From Sinorhizobium terangae (GTDB taxonomy: Bacteria; Pseudomonadota; Alphaproteobacteria; Rhizobiales; Rhizobiaceae), in the NCBI RefSeq assembly GCF_029714365.1, contig NZ_CP121659.1, positions 2,418,001 to 2,482,000 of the forward strand: DNA of 64,000 nucleotides. The letters run 5' to 3'. Numbering within the stretch: the first letter of the stretch is position 1; each line of letters starts with the position of its first letter. The position numbers and the translations under genes are program-made. The notes beneath the pieces were generated by a model, which saw only the letters and a list, made by a program, of their open reading frames with translations, had not been told where the DNA came from and did not search any database. This document shows, piece after piece, positions 45,753 through 55,502 of the stretch.

Positions 45753-46673
45753 GTGGCAACCGACCCCTTCAGCGGATTGATGGAATTCCTGGCGGTGGCG
45801 GAGCATCGCAGCTTCACCGCCGCCGCAGCCACGCTCGGCGTTACGCCGAATGCCGTCAGCCAGACGATCAAGGCGCTCGAGACTCGGCTTGGCGTTCAGC
45901 TCTTCGTCCGCACCACGCGCCGCGTGGCCTTGACGGAAGCTGGTAGCGCATTGCTGCTGCGCGCGCGCCCGGCGGCATCCGAGATCGCTGAGGCCTATGA
46001 TCTGCTTGGCGGCTTTCGCGACCGTCCGATCGGCAACCTCCGGCTAACCGTCCCGCGCATGGCGATCCCGCTCGTTCTGACCCCGCTGCTGCCGCGCTTT
46101 CGGCAGGCCTATTCGGACGTGTCCGTGGAAGTCTCGATCGATGACGCGGCCATCGATATCACCGAACGCGGCTTCGACGCCGGCATCCGCATCGGCGAGG
46201 CCGTCGAAAAGGATATGGTCGCTGTCAGGCTGACGCCCGACATTGGCTGGGCAGTCGTCGGCGCACCCGCCTATTTCGCCCGACGCGGCCGACCGGCGAC
46301 GCCAGAGGAACTGACCCGGCACGAATCGATCCGCTATCGCTATCCCACTTCCGGCACGATCTATCGCTGGGAGTTCGAGCGGGAGGGGCGCGATTTCTCC
46401 GTCGACGCTCCGGGCGGGTTGACCGTCAACGACTTCCTGCTGCTCATCGAACTGGCGCAAGCGGGGATGGGACTCGCCTATCTGCCGGAGCCGTCGGTGC
46501 GCGAGGCTGTCGCAGCCGGGCGTCTCGAACGCGTGCTCCACGCCTATCTGCCGACATCGCCGGGCCTCTTCATCTATTTTCCTGCCAAGGCCCAGACGCA
46601 GCCCAAACTGCGGGCGTTTCTCGATCTGACAACGAGGATCGGACGCGAGAAAACATCGGCAACGGGACACTGA
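45753..46673 (+). CDS. LysR-family transcriptional regulator
   Basis: A 306-residue LysR regulator: N-terminal winged helix (LMEFLAVAEHRSFTAAAATLGVTPNAVSQTIKALE) and a co-inducer domain from residue 90 onward (LRLTVPRMAIPLVLTPLLPRF). The start is taken as GTG 45753; no clear ribosome-binding site precedes it, and an ATG at 45780 would shorten the DNA-binding domain. It is divergent from the aldo/keto reductase it probably controls. Inducer unknown. Confidence 0.92.
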   Translation: MATDPFSGLMEFLAVAEHRSFTAAAATLGVTPNAVSQTIKALETRLGVQLFVRTTRRVALTEAGSALLLRARPAASEIAEAYDLLGGFRDRPIGNLRLTVPRMAIPLVLTPLLPRFRQAYSDVSVEVSIDDAAIDITERGFDAGIRIGEAVEKDMVAVRLTPDIGWAVVGAPAYFARRGRPATPEELTRHESIRYRYPTSGTIYRWEFEREGRDFSVDAPGGLTVNDFLLLIELAQAGMGLAYLPEPSVREAVAAGRLERVLHAYLPTSPGLFIYFPAKAQTQPKLRAFLDLTTRIGREKTSATGH

Positions 46674-46691
46674 CTGCGGCAAAGCGTGCGC

Positions 46692-47285
46692 CTACGCGGC
46701 GAATGGCTTTGCCAGTTCGTCCGGCTTTGGCTGACTGTTTTCGAGAAGGGCCGACACGGGTTCCGCACCATCGAGTACCAGAACTTTCACGACTTGCGAC
46801 AACGCATTCAGCTTGACGGCTGCGGGATCTGGGGACACTTTTGCGGCAGCGATTTCCGCGTCAAACGCAGCCTGCTTTTCCGCAATCTGCTCTTTGAAGA
46901 TTTCGCCCTTCATCGCAGCCACAGACGGAATGGTCGTCGTGATCGATGCTCCATCCGGCAGATCGGTGTGTATCGTGAACTCTTCTGGCGGAAAGCTCTG
47001 GCGATGCTTAATGATCAAATCGGCGAGCGCAATGTGCTTGGCGTTGTCTGGGTGGATTCCGCCCAGCGTCGCGCCGCGTTTCATCGCGGCATCATAAGAA
47101 TCCAAAAACTCTTTCTGAAAGTCGCTATTTCCCGCAATGGCATTGAAAATAGCTGCTGCAACCGCATCCGAGCTGGCCTTGAACACTGATGAGAGGAGGA
47201 AATCGACAGCCGACACGCCGGCCCGCGAACCGGATCGCAGGATGGCCAGAGCAGCAGAATTGCCCACGGACGAAATCGTTGTCAT
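46692..47285 (-). CDS. hypothetical protein of unknown family
   Basis: A 197-residue protein without a signal peptide or convincing membrane helix. It begins MTTISSVGNSAALAILRSGSR, has a helical region with FNAIAGNSDFQKEFLDSYDAAMKRGATLGGIHP, and near residue 135 a Glu/Lys/Ala-rich helix (GEIFKEQIAEKQAAFDAEIAAAK). The start is ATG 47285; the longer reading to 47303 adds six residues. It lies in an accessory block beside A/T-rich intergenic sequence and I recognise no family. Possibly acquired. Confidence 0.7.
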   Translation of the reverse strand: MTTISSVGNSAALAILRSGSRAGVSAVDFLLSSVFKASSDAVAAAIFNAIAGNSDFQKEFLDSYDAAMKRGATLGGIHPDNAKHIALADLIIKHRQSFPPEEFTIHTDLPDGASITTTIPSVAAMKGEIFKEQIAEKQAAFDAEIAAAKVSPDPAAVKLNALSQVVKVLVLDGAEPVSALLENSQPKPDELAKPFAA

Positions 47286-47441
47286 GAAACTGCTCCCTCG
47301 CAAATTTCAACGCCCGCATCGGCATCGAAATCAATCAGCATCTGCGGCTTCATGCCTGGCAACAAAAGAGTGGAAAAACTGCAGCAACTACTATAAATTG
47401 CAAACGTTTAAGAAGGCCTAACGCGACCGGCGCAGCCGGCA

Positions 47442-47831
47442 CTAACTGCCGCCACAAGCCAGGGGTTGTACCGTGCAAACCTCGCCTCCACCGAACAGAC
47501 GCGACCGCGTCAAAAAACGCTTCTCCCGACCATTATCGAGCGAGAACATCCCGCCCCTTCCCGGAACGACATCGATGATCAGTTGCGTGTGCTTCCAGAC
47601 TTCAAACTGGCTGGCGCTGATATAGACCGGCACGCCGTCGATCTCGCCGAGCCTCACGTCATTGTCGCCGACGATGTAGTCATCCGCCGGATAGCACATC
47701 GGCGACGAGCCGTCGCAGCAGCCGCCCGACTGATGAAAGAGAATGTCCGGATGATCGCGCCGGATCTCGCGGATGAGTTCGATTGCCGCATCGGTCGCAA
47801 GCACCCGCGGCTCGCTATTTGTTTCCGTCAT
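47442..47831 (-). CDS. DUF779 domain-containing protein
   Basis: A 129-residue DUF779 protein. The family core is visible: LFHQSGGCCDGSSPMCYP, where the clustered cysteines suggest a metal site, then YISASQFEVWKHTQLIIDVVPGRGGMFSLDNG. DUF779 genes are commonly found directly after aldehyde dehydrogenase genes of this type; here the dehydrogenase is 101 bp upstream on the same strand. The function is unknown, but a link to aldehyde oxidation is likely from context. Start ATG 47831. Confidence 0.9.
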   Translation of the reverse strand: MTETNSEPRVLATDAAIELIREIRRDHPDILFHQSGGCCDGSSPMCYPADDYIVGDNDVRLGEIDGVPVYISASQFEVWKHTQLIIDVVPGRGGMFSLDNGREKRFLTRSRLFGGGEVCTVQPLACGGS

Positions 47832-47932
47832 GATTTTCTCCCTTCCCGCACGACCGACAGGCCCCCGATGAAATACCGGAAGCCCGCCGGGAGGATCACT
47901 GGCGGATCGCCGCCGGGATCGAACTGTGAGGA

Positions 47933-49441
47933 TCAGAAGAAGCCGAGCGCCTTCGGGCTGTAGCTCACCAGCATGTTCTTGGTCTGCTGGTAATGGTCGA
48001 GCATCATCTTGTGCGTCTCGCGGCCGATGCCGGACTGCTTGTAGCCACCGAAAGCGGCATGCGCCGGATAGGCGTGGTAGCAATTGGTCCAGACGCGGCC
48101 GGCCTGGATGGCACGGCCGAAGTGGTAGCACCGGTTGGCATCCCGGCTCCACACACCGGCACCGAGGCCATAGAGCGTGTCGTTGGCAATCTCCAGCGCC
48201 TCGGCCTCGGTCTTGAAGGTCGTCACCGAAACGACGGGCCCAAAAATCTCCTCCTGGAAGATGCGCATCCTGTTGTGGCCGCGGAAGACCGTCGGCTTGA
48301 CGTAGTAGCCGCCGGAGAGCTCGCCTTCGAGCACGTTGCGCCCGCCGCCGGTCAGCACCTCGGCCCCTTCCTCCTTGCCGATCTCGATATAGGCGAGGAT
48401 CTTTTCGAGCTGCTCGCTCGACGCCTGTGCGCCGATCATCGTCGCCTGGTCGAGCGGGTTGCCCTGACGGATCGCTTCGACTCGCTTCAGCGCCCGCTCC
48501 ATAAAACGGTCATAGATGCTCTCCTGGACCAGCGCGCGGCTTGGGCAAGTGCAGACCTCGCCTTGGTTGAGCGCGAACATCGCAAAGCCCTCAAGTGCCT
48601 TGTCGAAATAGTCGTCGTCCTCGCTCACCACATCGGCGAAGAAAATATTCGGCGATTTGCCGCCGAGTTCGAGCGTAACCGGTATAAGGTTCTGGCTGGC
48701 ATATTGCATGATCAGCCGCCCGGTCGTCGTCTCGCCGGTGAATGCGATCTTGGCGATGCGGGGGCTGGTGGCGAGCGGCTTGCCCGCTTCAAGGCCGAAG
48801 CCGTTGACGATGTTCAAGACGCCCGGCGGCAGGAGGTCGCCTACGAGTTCTGCCCAGACGAGAATGGAGGCCGGCGTCTGCTCGGCCGGCTTCAGCACGA
48901 CGCAGTTTCCGGCGGCGAGCGCCGGCGCCAACTTCCACGCGGCCATCAGGATCGGGAAGTTCCAGGGGATGATCTGGCCGACGACCCCGAGAGGCTCATG
49001 GAAGTGATAGGCCACCGTGTCGTGGTCGATCTCGCCGATCGAGCCCTCCTGAGCGCGGATGCAAGCGGCGAAATAACGGAAATGATCGATCGCCAGCGGA
49101 ATGTCGGCAGCCATGGTCTCGCGGATCGGCTTGCCGTTGTCGAAGGTTTCCGCCCGCGCCAGAAGCTCCAGATTGGCTTCCATGCGGTCAGCGATCTTCA
49201 TCAGAATGTTGGAGCGCTCCGTCGTCGACGTCCGCCCCCATTTTTCTCGCGCCGCATGCGCAGCATCGAGCGCGGCCTCGATATCGGCCGCATCGGAACG
49301 GGCGACCTGGCAAAGCGTGCCACCGGTGACCGGCGTCGTATTGTCGAAATAGCGGCCCGCAACCGGCTCCCGCCATTCGCCGCCAATGAAGTTTCCATAT
49401 TTCTGCTTGTACGGGGTCTCGACAATCTTCTGGTGCAGCAT
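47933..49441 (-). CDS. aldehyde dehydrogenase (acetaldehyde/ExaC type)
   Basis: A 502-residue NAD-dependent aldehyde dehydrogenase, oxidising acetaldehyde or similar aldehydes to acids. The catalytic cysteine is in [14 protein letters not shown], the glutamate in [14 protein letters not shown], and the cofactor region is [16 protein letters not shown]. The start [16 protein letters not shown] is typical of the group linked to AcoR-type regulators. ATG 49441 was used; an extension to 49525 runs through the promoter. An AcoR-like gene lies upstream and the DUF779 gene downstream. Confidence 0.95.
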   Translation of the reverse strand: MLHQKIVETPYKQKYGNFIGGEWREPVAGRYFDNTTPVTGGTLCQVARSDAADIEAALDAAHAAREKWGRTSTTERSNILMKIADRMEANLELLARAETFDNGKPIRETMAADIPLAIDHFRYFAACIRAQEGSIGEIDHDTVAYHFHEPLGVVGQIIPWNFPILMAAWKLAPALAAGNCVVLKPAEQTPASILVWAELVGDLLPPGVLNIVNGFGLEAGKPLATSPRIAKIAFTGETTTGRLIMQYASQNLIPVTLELGGKSPNIFFADVVSEDDDYFDKALEGFAMFALNQGEVCTCPSRALVQESIYDRFMERALKRVEAIRQGNPLDQATMIGAQASSEQLEKILAYIEIGKEEGAEVLTGGGRNVLEGELSGGYYVKPTVFRGHNRMRIFQEEIFGPVVSVTTFKTEAEALEIANDTLYGLGAGVWSRDANRCYHFGRAIQAGRVWTNCYHAYPAHAAFGGYKQSGIGRETHKMMLDHYQQTKNMLVSYSPKALGFF

Positions 49442-49521
49442 GGCTTCCTCCCTTCGAACAGCAGTCCTTTGCTGTGCGAAGAAGGGTGAGGCCGAATATC
49501 GAACTGCGATAGAGAGGCACA

Positions 49522-49557
49522 GCACTCGACAGTGCCATCTGTTTCAGAATTGAGACA
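49522..49557. promoter_or_regulatory. inverted repeats upstream of the aldehyde dehydrogenase
   Basis: TGTTTC (49540-49545) and GAGACA (49552-49557) form a near-perfect inverted repeat around a six-base spacer; GCACT/AGTGC (49522-49535) is a second, perfect one. They lie about 80-115 bp upstream of the dehydrogenase, suitable for AcoR-like binding. On the minus strand TGGCAC occurs here with TGC downstream, but the spacing is one base too long for a canonical sigma-54 promoter. Confidence 0.55.
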
Positions 49558-49595
49558 GGCAGGACCGGCTCGGCGTGCTGCAGCGCAGCAATCGC

Positions 49596-50552
49596 TCAGT
49601 TCAGCGAAAGCCGCTTCATCTTGCGGTAAAGCGTGGCGCGGCTGATTCCGAGAAGGTCGGCGGCCATCGAGACGTTGCCGTTCGCACGCGACAGAACGCG
49701 GCGAAGTGCAGCTCGCTCAGCATCCGGCAGTTCCCCTCCGTCGCCGGGCGGCTCTTCCTGGAGCAGGTCGGAAGCGGGAACGCCCGCTGCAATCCGCCTG
49801 TCGTCGAGGCCGAGCCGCTGGCGCGCGGCGCGGGTTGCACCAAGGACGAGGTCGTCGCGGTCGACCGCAAGTAAGGCCGGCCCTGCCCTGTCTACCTGTA
49901 CGAGCACGATGCGCGCCCCAGCGCAGGCCCGCCGGAAAAGATTGGCCTCGATGCGGTAGGCGGCGTCGCGCACGGCCTGGGAGAGGATCGACACCGTTGC
50001 CTCGGACGCGTCGTCGCGGCAGGTGGAAATGTCAATCGCCCCCGCAAGGTGTCCCGCCTCGTCCCGGATCGGCGCCGTCGCGCAACTCAGTCCGATATTG
50101 CGGCTCAGGAAATGCTGGTCACGCTGGATGACGACAGCGCGCTCGTCGGCGATGGCAGTGCCAATGCCATTTGTGCCGACGCTTGCCTCGCTCCACACGG
50201 TTCCCGACCACAGGCCGACATCGCGAAATTCGGCATCATCTCCGACCGCGCCGCGGCGTTCGAGCGCGACGCCCTTGTCGTCGGTCAACAGAAGGCAGCA
50301 GCCGGCCTTGCCGATGACTGCGAACAGCCGATCGAGTTCTCCGGCCGCCTCGGCAACCAATACGCCGGAACGCTCGTGCGCCTGCCTGAATTCGTTGTCC
50401 GTGAGCCGTAAGGGCGAACGGGCCTCCTCCGGTGTCAATCCATGCAAGGTCATGCAGCGGCGCCACGATGCCGCAACCGGCGAACTCGCCGCAGCCGACG
50501 ATTGATGCGCGATCCTGTAGACGTGTTCGGAATGATCCCTGACGGCAGGCAT
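49596..50552 (-). CDS. AcoR-like regulator without AAA+ domain
   Basis: A 318-residue regulator. The N-terminal part matches AcoR-type GAF activators: SPVAASWRRCMTLHGL, LLLTDDKGVALERRG, GTVWSEASVGTNGIGTA and a GAF-like LAGAIDISTCRDD. The C-terminus is a Fis-type helix-turn-helix, RRVLSRANGNVSMAADLLGISRATLYRK. The central AAA+ sigma-54 domain (GESGTGKE, GAFTGA) is absent and only a short linker is present, so it probably does not activate sigma-54 promoters. The dehydrogenase 154 bp downstream is its likely target. Start ATG 50552. Confidence 0.88.
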   Translation of the reverse strand: MPAVRDHSEHVYRIAHQSSAAASSPVAASWRRCMTLHGLTPEEARSPLRLTDNEFRQAHERSGVLVAEAAGELDRLFAVIGKAGCCLLLTDDKGVALERRGAVGDDAEFRDVGLWSGTVWSEASVGTNGIGTAIADERAVVIQRDQHFLSRNIGLSCATAPIRDEAGHLAGAIDISTCRDDASEATVSILSQAVRDAAYRIEANLFRRACAGARIVLVQVDRAGPALLAVDRDDLVLGATRAARQRLGLDDRRIAAGVPASDLLQEEPPGDGGELPDAERAALRRVLSRANGNVSMAADLLGISRATLYRKMKRLSLN

Positions 50553-50857
50553 CCGCTCCCTCCCTGAAAGCGTCCTTCGGCGCGAACAGGTCCGCCGATC
50601 TCCCGCTCGGCATACCCACGCCGCAGCACTATAGGCATCGATTGCGCGGCCGGTCCAGCCAGACGAAGGTCGCGCAATCAATCGCCTTCGTGGATATATC
50701 AAGTGACACAGTGCACCGAGCCGCGTGTTTTCAGACGCGCAACGGACAGTGTAGCGCTTTGAATTGCCGGATGTTTTTATCCTTAAATTGGGCATTGGGA
50801 TATGCTACTCGATGCCGTCATTTCACGCCCCGCTCCCGCAACATCCGGTTGTTCGCC
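50553..50857. other. 305-bp divergent region with a repeat
   Basis: This stretch lies between the divergent AcoR-like and BenE genes and must hold both promoters. It carries a diverged A-B repeat at 50711-50795. No gene is seen. Confidence 0.5.
50711..50795. repeat. A-B mosaic palindromic element (diverged)
   Basis: GTGCACCGAGCCGCGTGTT and CAGACGCGCAACGGACAGTGTAG form a degenerate module A, followed by the TTTGAATTG linker and the first half of module B. Confidence 0.6.
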
Positions 50858-52039
50858 ATGCTTCGCGACTTTTCCCTTCAAAGCCTGTTCATGGGCCTGC
50901 TGATCGCCTTTGTCGGCTTTGCAAGCTCATTCGCCGTCATCCTGAACGGCCTTGCCGGCGTGGGCGCAACGGACGCCCAGGCCGCCTCCGGCCTGATGGC
51001 GCTGTCGATTTCGATGGGGGTATGCGCAATCGTCATCAGCACAGTCACGCGGCTGCCAATCAGCATCGCGTGGTCGACCCCTGGCGCCGCATTGCTCGCA
51101 AGCTCGACCGCCGTCGCAGGCGGCTTCAATGCCGCGGTCGGCGCCTTTCTCGTTTGCGGCCTGCTGATCGTCATCGCCGGGCTTTGGAAACCGCTCGGCA
51201 AGATGGTTTCCTCGATCCCCTCGGCCTTGGCGAACGCAATGCTCGCCGGCGTGCTCATCGGCCTGTGCTTCGCGCCGGTCAAGGCAATCGCCTTCAACCC
51301 CCTCTTCGGCCTGCCTATCGTTCTCGCCTGGGCGCTGGTCGGCAGCATCAACAAGCTCTATGCCGTCCCGGCCGCCCTCCTCGCCTTCGTCCTCGTCATC
51401 GCCTTCGGCATCGAAATGCCTGACGGCATCTTGGCAAGGCTCAGCTCGGCGCTGATACCCCAAGCCGAATTCGTCTTCCCCGTATTCAACACTGCGGCCT
51501 TGGTTAGCATCGCCCTGCCGCTCTTCATCGTGACGATGGCGTCGCAGAACATTCCCGGCATCGCCGTTCTGAAGGTCAACGACTACCACCCGAATCCGGG
51601 CCCACTCTTTGCAACCACGGGTCTCTTCTCGATGCTGAGCGCGCCGTTCGGCGGCCATGCGGTCAATCTGGCAGCAATCACCGCGGCCATGTGCGCCGGC
51701 GTCGATTCCCATCCCGACCGCGCCCGCCGCTACTGGTCGGCAATTAACGCCGGCATTGCCTACATCCTCTTTGGTCTGCTCGCCGGCGCCGTTACCACCT
51801 TCGTCAGTCTCGCACCTCCGGTGCTGATCGAGGCCGTCGCCGGGCTTGCGCTTGTTGGCGCCTTTGCAAGCTCGGCCTTGGCCGCCTTCAGCGAAAGTCA
51901 GACGCGGGAAGCCGCCGCCATCACCTTTTTGGTAACCGCATCAGGCGTCAGCTTCGGCGGCGTTTCCGGCGCCTTCTGGGGTCTGATCGCCGGCGGCCTC
52001 ATGCTCGCACTCGCCCGCTTGACCAAGCGGAGGGCGTGA
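50858..52039 (+). CDS. BenE-family benzoate transporter
   Basis: A 393-residue inner-membrane protein of the benzoate/H+ symporter (BenE) family with about twelve predicted helices. Family blocks include SLQSLFMGLLIAFVGFASSF, LPISIAWSTPGAALLASS, FIVTMASQNIPGIAVLK and MLSAPFGGHAVNLAAITAAM. Start ATG 50858. Its actual substrate is uncertain, since no benzoate catabolic genes are near; many BenE members are uncharacterised. It is divergent from the AcoR-like regulator. Confidence 0.92.
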   Translation: MLRDFSLQSLFMGLLIAFVGFASSFAVILNGLAGVGATDAQAASGLMALSISMGVCAIVISTVTRLPISIAWSTPGAALLASSTAVAGGFNAAVGAFLVCGLLIVIAGLWKPLGKMVSSIPSALANAMLAGVLIGLCFAPVKAIAFNPLFGLPIVLAWALVGSINKLYAVPAALLAFVLVIAFGIEMPDGILARLSSALIPQAEFVFPVFNTAALVSIALPLFIVTMASQNIPGIAVLKVNDYHPNPGPLFATTGLFSMLSAPFGGHAVNLAAITAAMCAGVDSHPDRARRYWSAINAGIAYILFGLLAGAVTTFVSLAPPVLIEAVAGLALVGAFASSALAAFSESQTREAAAITFLVTASGVSFGGVSGAFWGLIAGGLMLALARLTKRRA

Positions 52040-52198
52040 ACCATAGCGCCGCGCCTTGCATTTCCGCCCGATCTCCGCTATGGACCGCGCGTCCGCGCAG
52101 ACACCCTTGGAGGCAACGCGGATGAAGCTGCCCGTCAGCTTCAGGTTTTTCCGCTTCTTTGACGGACGAACTCTCCAAATAACCAGAAAGGTCTACCC

Positions 52199-52816
52199 AT
52201 GAGCCAGACTTACGAGCTCAAGGCCGAGACGCGCGAACGGGTTGGTAAGGGGTCCTCCCGTGAACTTCGCCGCAACGGTCTTATCCCGGCTGTCATCTAT
52301 GGTGACAAGCAGGCCCCCCTTTCCATCGCGCTCTCCACCAAGGAAGTGACGATGAAGATCCACGCCGGCGGTTTCATGACCACCGTCGCGATCATCAACG
52401 TCAACGGCGAGAAGATTCGTGTCCTGCCGAAGGACTATCAGCTCGACCCGGTCCGCGATTTCACGATGCATGTCGACTTCCTGCGCGTCTCGAAGGACAG
52501 CCAGGTTTCCGTCCAGGTCCCGGTTCACTTCGAGAACGAAGAGAAGTCTCCGGGTCTCAAGCGCGGCGGCGCCCTGAACATCGTTCGCCATGAAGTCGAG
52601 CTGAACGTTTCGGCCGACAACATTCCGGAGTTCCTGACCGTTGACCTCACCGGCCTGAACATCGGCGACACCGTCCACATCTCGGACATCAAGCTTCCGG
52701 CAGGCGCGACCCCGGTTATCGCTGATCGCGACTTCACGGTCGCCACGATCGCCGGCCGCGTGATGGAAGCCGAAGAAGAAGCAGCAGAAGAGGCTGAGGG
52801 CGAAGCAGAAGAATAA
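52199..52816 (+). CDS. rplY: 50S ribosomal protein L25/Ctc
   Basis: A 205-residue ribosomal protein of the long (Ctc-type) L25 form: the N-terminal 5S rRNA-binding domain ([23 protein letters not shown]) and the C-terminal beta domain (HYVEL-like region through [17 protein letters not shown]). The acidic C-terminal tail ([16 protein letters not shown]) is common in alphaproteobacteria. Start ATG 52199, with a strong AGAAAGG ribosome-binding site. A terminator follows at 52861. pth usually comes next; here about 3.7 kb intervene. Confidence 0.97.
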   Translation: MSQTYELKAETRERVGKGSSRELRRNGLIPAVIYGDKQAPLSIALSTKEVTMKIHAGGFMTTVAIINVNGEKIRVLPKDYQLDPVRDFTMHVDFLRVSKDSQVSVQVPVHFENEEKSPGLKRGGALNIVRHEVELNVSADNIPEFLTVDLTGLNIGDTVHISDIKLPAGATPVIADRDFTVATIAGRVMEAEEEAAEEAEGEAEE

Positions 52817-52860
52817 TCTGCATTTCGCATCTCGCCAGCCCGCTCAAGGCTGACAAGACA

Positions 52861-52893
52861 AACCCGCTCCATGTCGCATGGGGCGGGTTTTTC
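52861..52893 (+). terminator. rho-independent terminator of rplY
   Basis: ACCCGCTCCATG (52862-52873) and CATGGGGCGGGT (52877-52888) form a 12-bp stem with one G-T pair, followed by T residues. It lies 45 bp after the rplY stop codon. Confidence 0.9.
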
Positions 52894-53113
52894 GTTTCCG
52901 GACGGGCGTGAGGCCGCCCGGGCTTGGCTTTTGCCAAGCATCATCATCCGCTAATGCAAGCACAGCGTCTCGGCTTCGCCCCCATGAAATCTCGGCGTGC
53001 AACTTCAGCAACATTTAAGGTTTGGATGATGTTCTGCCGGCGGGAGACGTCGGTGGCAATCCAAGAGAACCAGCAATGATTAAAGTGGCAGCAACTGCCG
53101 AGGGGAGCGCGCG

Positions 53114-55483
53114 ATGATGCACTCGGTGGAAAACCGGTTTGTTGCGATCATCTGCGGCGCGATGTTTGTATTCGTCGCCCCATTGCTCGCACTCTTCCTC
53201 ACCATATCGAGCGAACGTGTCGCACGCGAGCGCCTGCAGAATATCGAGCTTCTGATGGAAGCTAGCGGCGAAGCGCTCGGCAAGCCGATCTGGGATTTCG
53301 ACCAGCAAGGCATCGAACGGATCGCCCGCTCCCTGATGAACGCCACCGATATTCGGGCCGTCGCCATTCACGATGCGGGTGGAAATATCCTTGCACAATT
53401 GCCGAAGGGTATTGGCGGCACGGCCGCCAGCCGCTCGCTGAAGACCGCGATCGCCTTTGATAGCGTCGAGGGCATCAAACAGGTCGGGACGCTCGAAGTC
53501 GTCGTCCCGACGCCCGGCATCCTTTCACGCTTCAGCAAGGACGAATGGACCGTCCTCGCCATTCTGCTTTTTGCGGTCGCGATCGTCTTCGCGGCCGCCC
53601 TCGTCGGCAATCGCTTCACGGTGATCCGCCCGCTGATGCGGCTGACCGCCGCGATCGAGGCGACACGCCGGCTGGGATCCCGCCACCGGGTCGACTGGAT
53701 TTCGGACGACGAGATGGGCACGCTCGCCGCAAACTTCAACGAGATGCAGGATCGCCTGGAACGCGAGGAAACCGAACTCAAGATCGCGCACGAGCGCGCA
53801 ACCGAGACCTATAACCTGACTCCGGCCATGCTCTTCTCGCTCGACGCGGCAAACAGGCTGAGCGCCGTCAGTGATTACTGGCTGCTTGCAACCGGCTATG
53901 CCCGCGAAGACGTCATCGGCCGCAACTTCACCGATTTCATTGATCCCGTGTGGCACGAAGCCTATCGCCTTCGCGCAAAGACGACCGCGGTCGACAACGA
54001 CAACATCAGCGAAGTGACACTGCCCTTCCGCAAGGCCGACGGCGAATTCATGACCGTCCTGATCCTGGAATCGGAAATGGCTCATGGCGGCGATCTCTCG
54101 CTATCCGTCATGACCGATGTCACCGCGCTCAAGCAGGCAGAGAGTCGCAACCATGCCCAGGCGATCACCGATCACCTGACCGGACTGCTCAATCGCCAGG
54201 GCTTCGAAAGCGCCCTCGACGACGCAATCCGCAACGCCGACGCGTGCGGCATGCAGCTTGCCTGCCTGTTCATCGACCTCGACCGGTTCAAGTGGATCAA
54301 CGACAGCTTCGGCCACGCCGCCGGCGACGCCGTCCTGCGCCGTACCGTCGAACTGGTCCGCGCAACGCTTGCCGCGGATGACGTAATGTCGAGGCTCGGC
54401 GGCGACGAGTTCGCCATTCTCGTTGCGGCAACGGATGTCGCCGCACTCGCCGCCGAGATTGGCGAGTGCATCTGCGCCGCACTGCGCGAGCCGATGCCGA
54501 TTGCCGGCAACGAACTGTCGGTCAGCGCCAGCGTCGGCGTTTCCGTCTACCCGACGCATGCGACAAGCGCTTCAGACCTTCTGCTGAAGGCGGACATGGC
54601 GATGTATGCGCGCAAGCGCGACGGCAAGAACGGCCTGCGGATTTTCGACGCGAGCATGCTCGACACCGCGCGCGAGCGCCACGAGATCGAGCAATGCATC
54701 GAAACCGGCCTGAAGGAGGATTGGTTTGAAGCCTGGCTGCAGCCTATCGTCGGACTCGGCGACGGCCAGATCGTCGGTTTCGAAGCGCTGATGCGCCTCG
54801 ATCATCCGGAAAAGGGACTGATGCCGCCCGGCAAGATCATCGGCATTGCCGAGGAGACAGGCACGATCGGCCGTATCGGCGACCGCGTGCTCGAGAAGGC
54901 GATCCGCCACCTCGCCGCGATCTCCGCGCTCGATGGAACGCAGAATACCTATCTGGCAGTCAACTTCTCGCCGCTGCAGTTCGAGTTGACACTGCCCCAC
55001 AAGCTGGCTGCGCTGCTCCTCAAGCACCACATTTCGCCGCAGAGGATCGTCATCGAGATCACCGAGGCGGTGCTGATGCTGGACAATCCCGAAGTTCACG
55101 CCGTCCTCAAACAACTCAACGAGTTCGGCTGCCGCATCGCGCTCGACGATTTCGGCACCGGCTACTCGTCGCTCAGCTATCTCAATCGGTTCCCTGTCGA
55201 CATCGTCAAGGTCGACCAGTCCTTCACCCGGTCGCTGAGCTCCGGTACAGCCGACGTCAGGCGCAAGAGTCGCATGCTCATCAAGGGTATTCGCACCATT
55301 TCGCATCAGATGGGATGCACGGTCGTCGCCGAAGGCATCGAAACGAAGGAGCAGTGGCAGCTTCTGCGCAAGCTCGGCGTGGATAATGGCCAGGGTTATC
55401 TCTTCAGCCGGCCCATGCCGATCGACGGTATGCTGGCCCTCCTGGAGAACGAATCCGAAGCCAAGGCGGCCAATCCGGCATAG
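53114..55483 (+). CDS. HAMP-PAS-GGDEF-EAL c-di-GMP enzyme
   Basis: A 789-residue inner-membrane protein with both c-di-GMP synthesis and degradation domains. Membrane helices near residues 10-35 and 140-165 flank a periplasmic sensor; a HAMP segment, a PAS domain (about 235-340) and the GGDEF domain (SRLGGDEFAIL near 430) follow. The RxxD inhibitory site before GGDEF is absent (AADD). The EAL domain keeps its catalytic residues: FEALMRL, VNFSPLQ, IEITEAV, DDFGTGYSS, VDIVKVD, VAEGIET, GQGYLFSRP. Both activities are therefore plausible. An orphan binding-protein gene follows after 19 bp. Confidence 0.95.
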   Translation: MMHSVENRFVAIICGAMFVFVAPLLALFLTISSERVARERLQNIELLMEASGEALGKPIWDFDQQGIERIARSLMNATDIRAVAIHDAGGNILAQLPKGIGGTAASRSLKTAIAFDSVEGIKQVGTLEVVVPTPGILSRFSKDEWTVLAILLFAVAIVFAAALVGNRFTVIRPLMRLTAAIEATRRLGSRHRVDWISDDEMGTLAANFNEMQDRLEREETELKIAHERATETYNLTPAMLFSLDAANRLSAVSDYWLLATGYAREDVIGRNFTDFIDPVWHEAYRLRAKTTAVDNDNISEVTLPFRKADGEFMTVLILESEMAHGGDLSLSVMTDVTALKQAESRNHAQAITDHLTGLLNRQGFESALDDAIRNADACGMQLACLFIDLDRFKWINDSFGHAAGDAVLRRTVELVRATLAADDVMSRLGGDEFAILVAATDVAALAAEIGECICAALREPMPIAGNELSVSASVGVSVYPTHATSASDLLLKADMAMYARKRDGKNGLRIFDASMLDTARERHEIEQCIETGLKEDWFEAWLQPIVGLGDGQIVGFEALMRLDHPEKGLMPPGKIIGIAEETGTIGRIGDRVLEKAIRHLAAISALDGTQNTYLAVNFSPLQFELTLPHKLAALLLKHHISPQRIVIEITEAVLMLDNPEVHAVLKQLNEFGCRIALDDFGTGYSSLSYLNRFPVDIVKVDQSFTRSLSSGTADVRRKSRMLIKGIRTISHQMGCTVVAEGIETKEQWQLLRKLGVDNGQGYLFSRPMPIDGMLALLENESEAKAANPA

Positions 55484-55502
55484 CGCACATCGAAAAGGAG
55501 AA

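Noticed and set aside
49525..49570. Sigma-54 promoter for the aldehyde dehydrogenase
   Set aside because: TGGCAC is present on the minus strand, but the GC of the downstream element is one base too far; the regulator also lacks the AAA+ domain.
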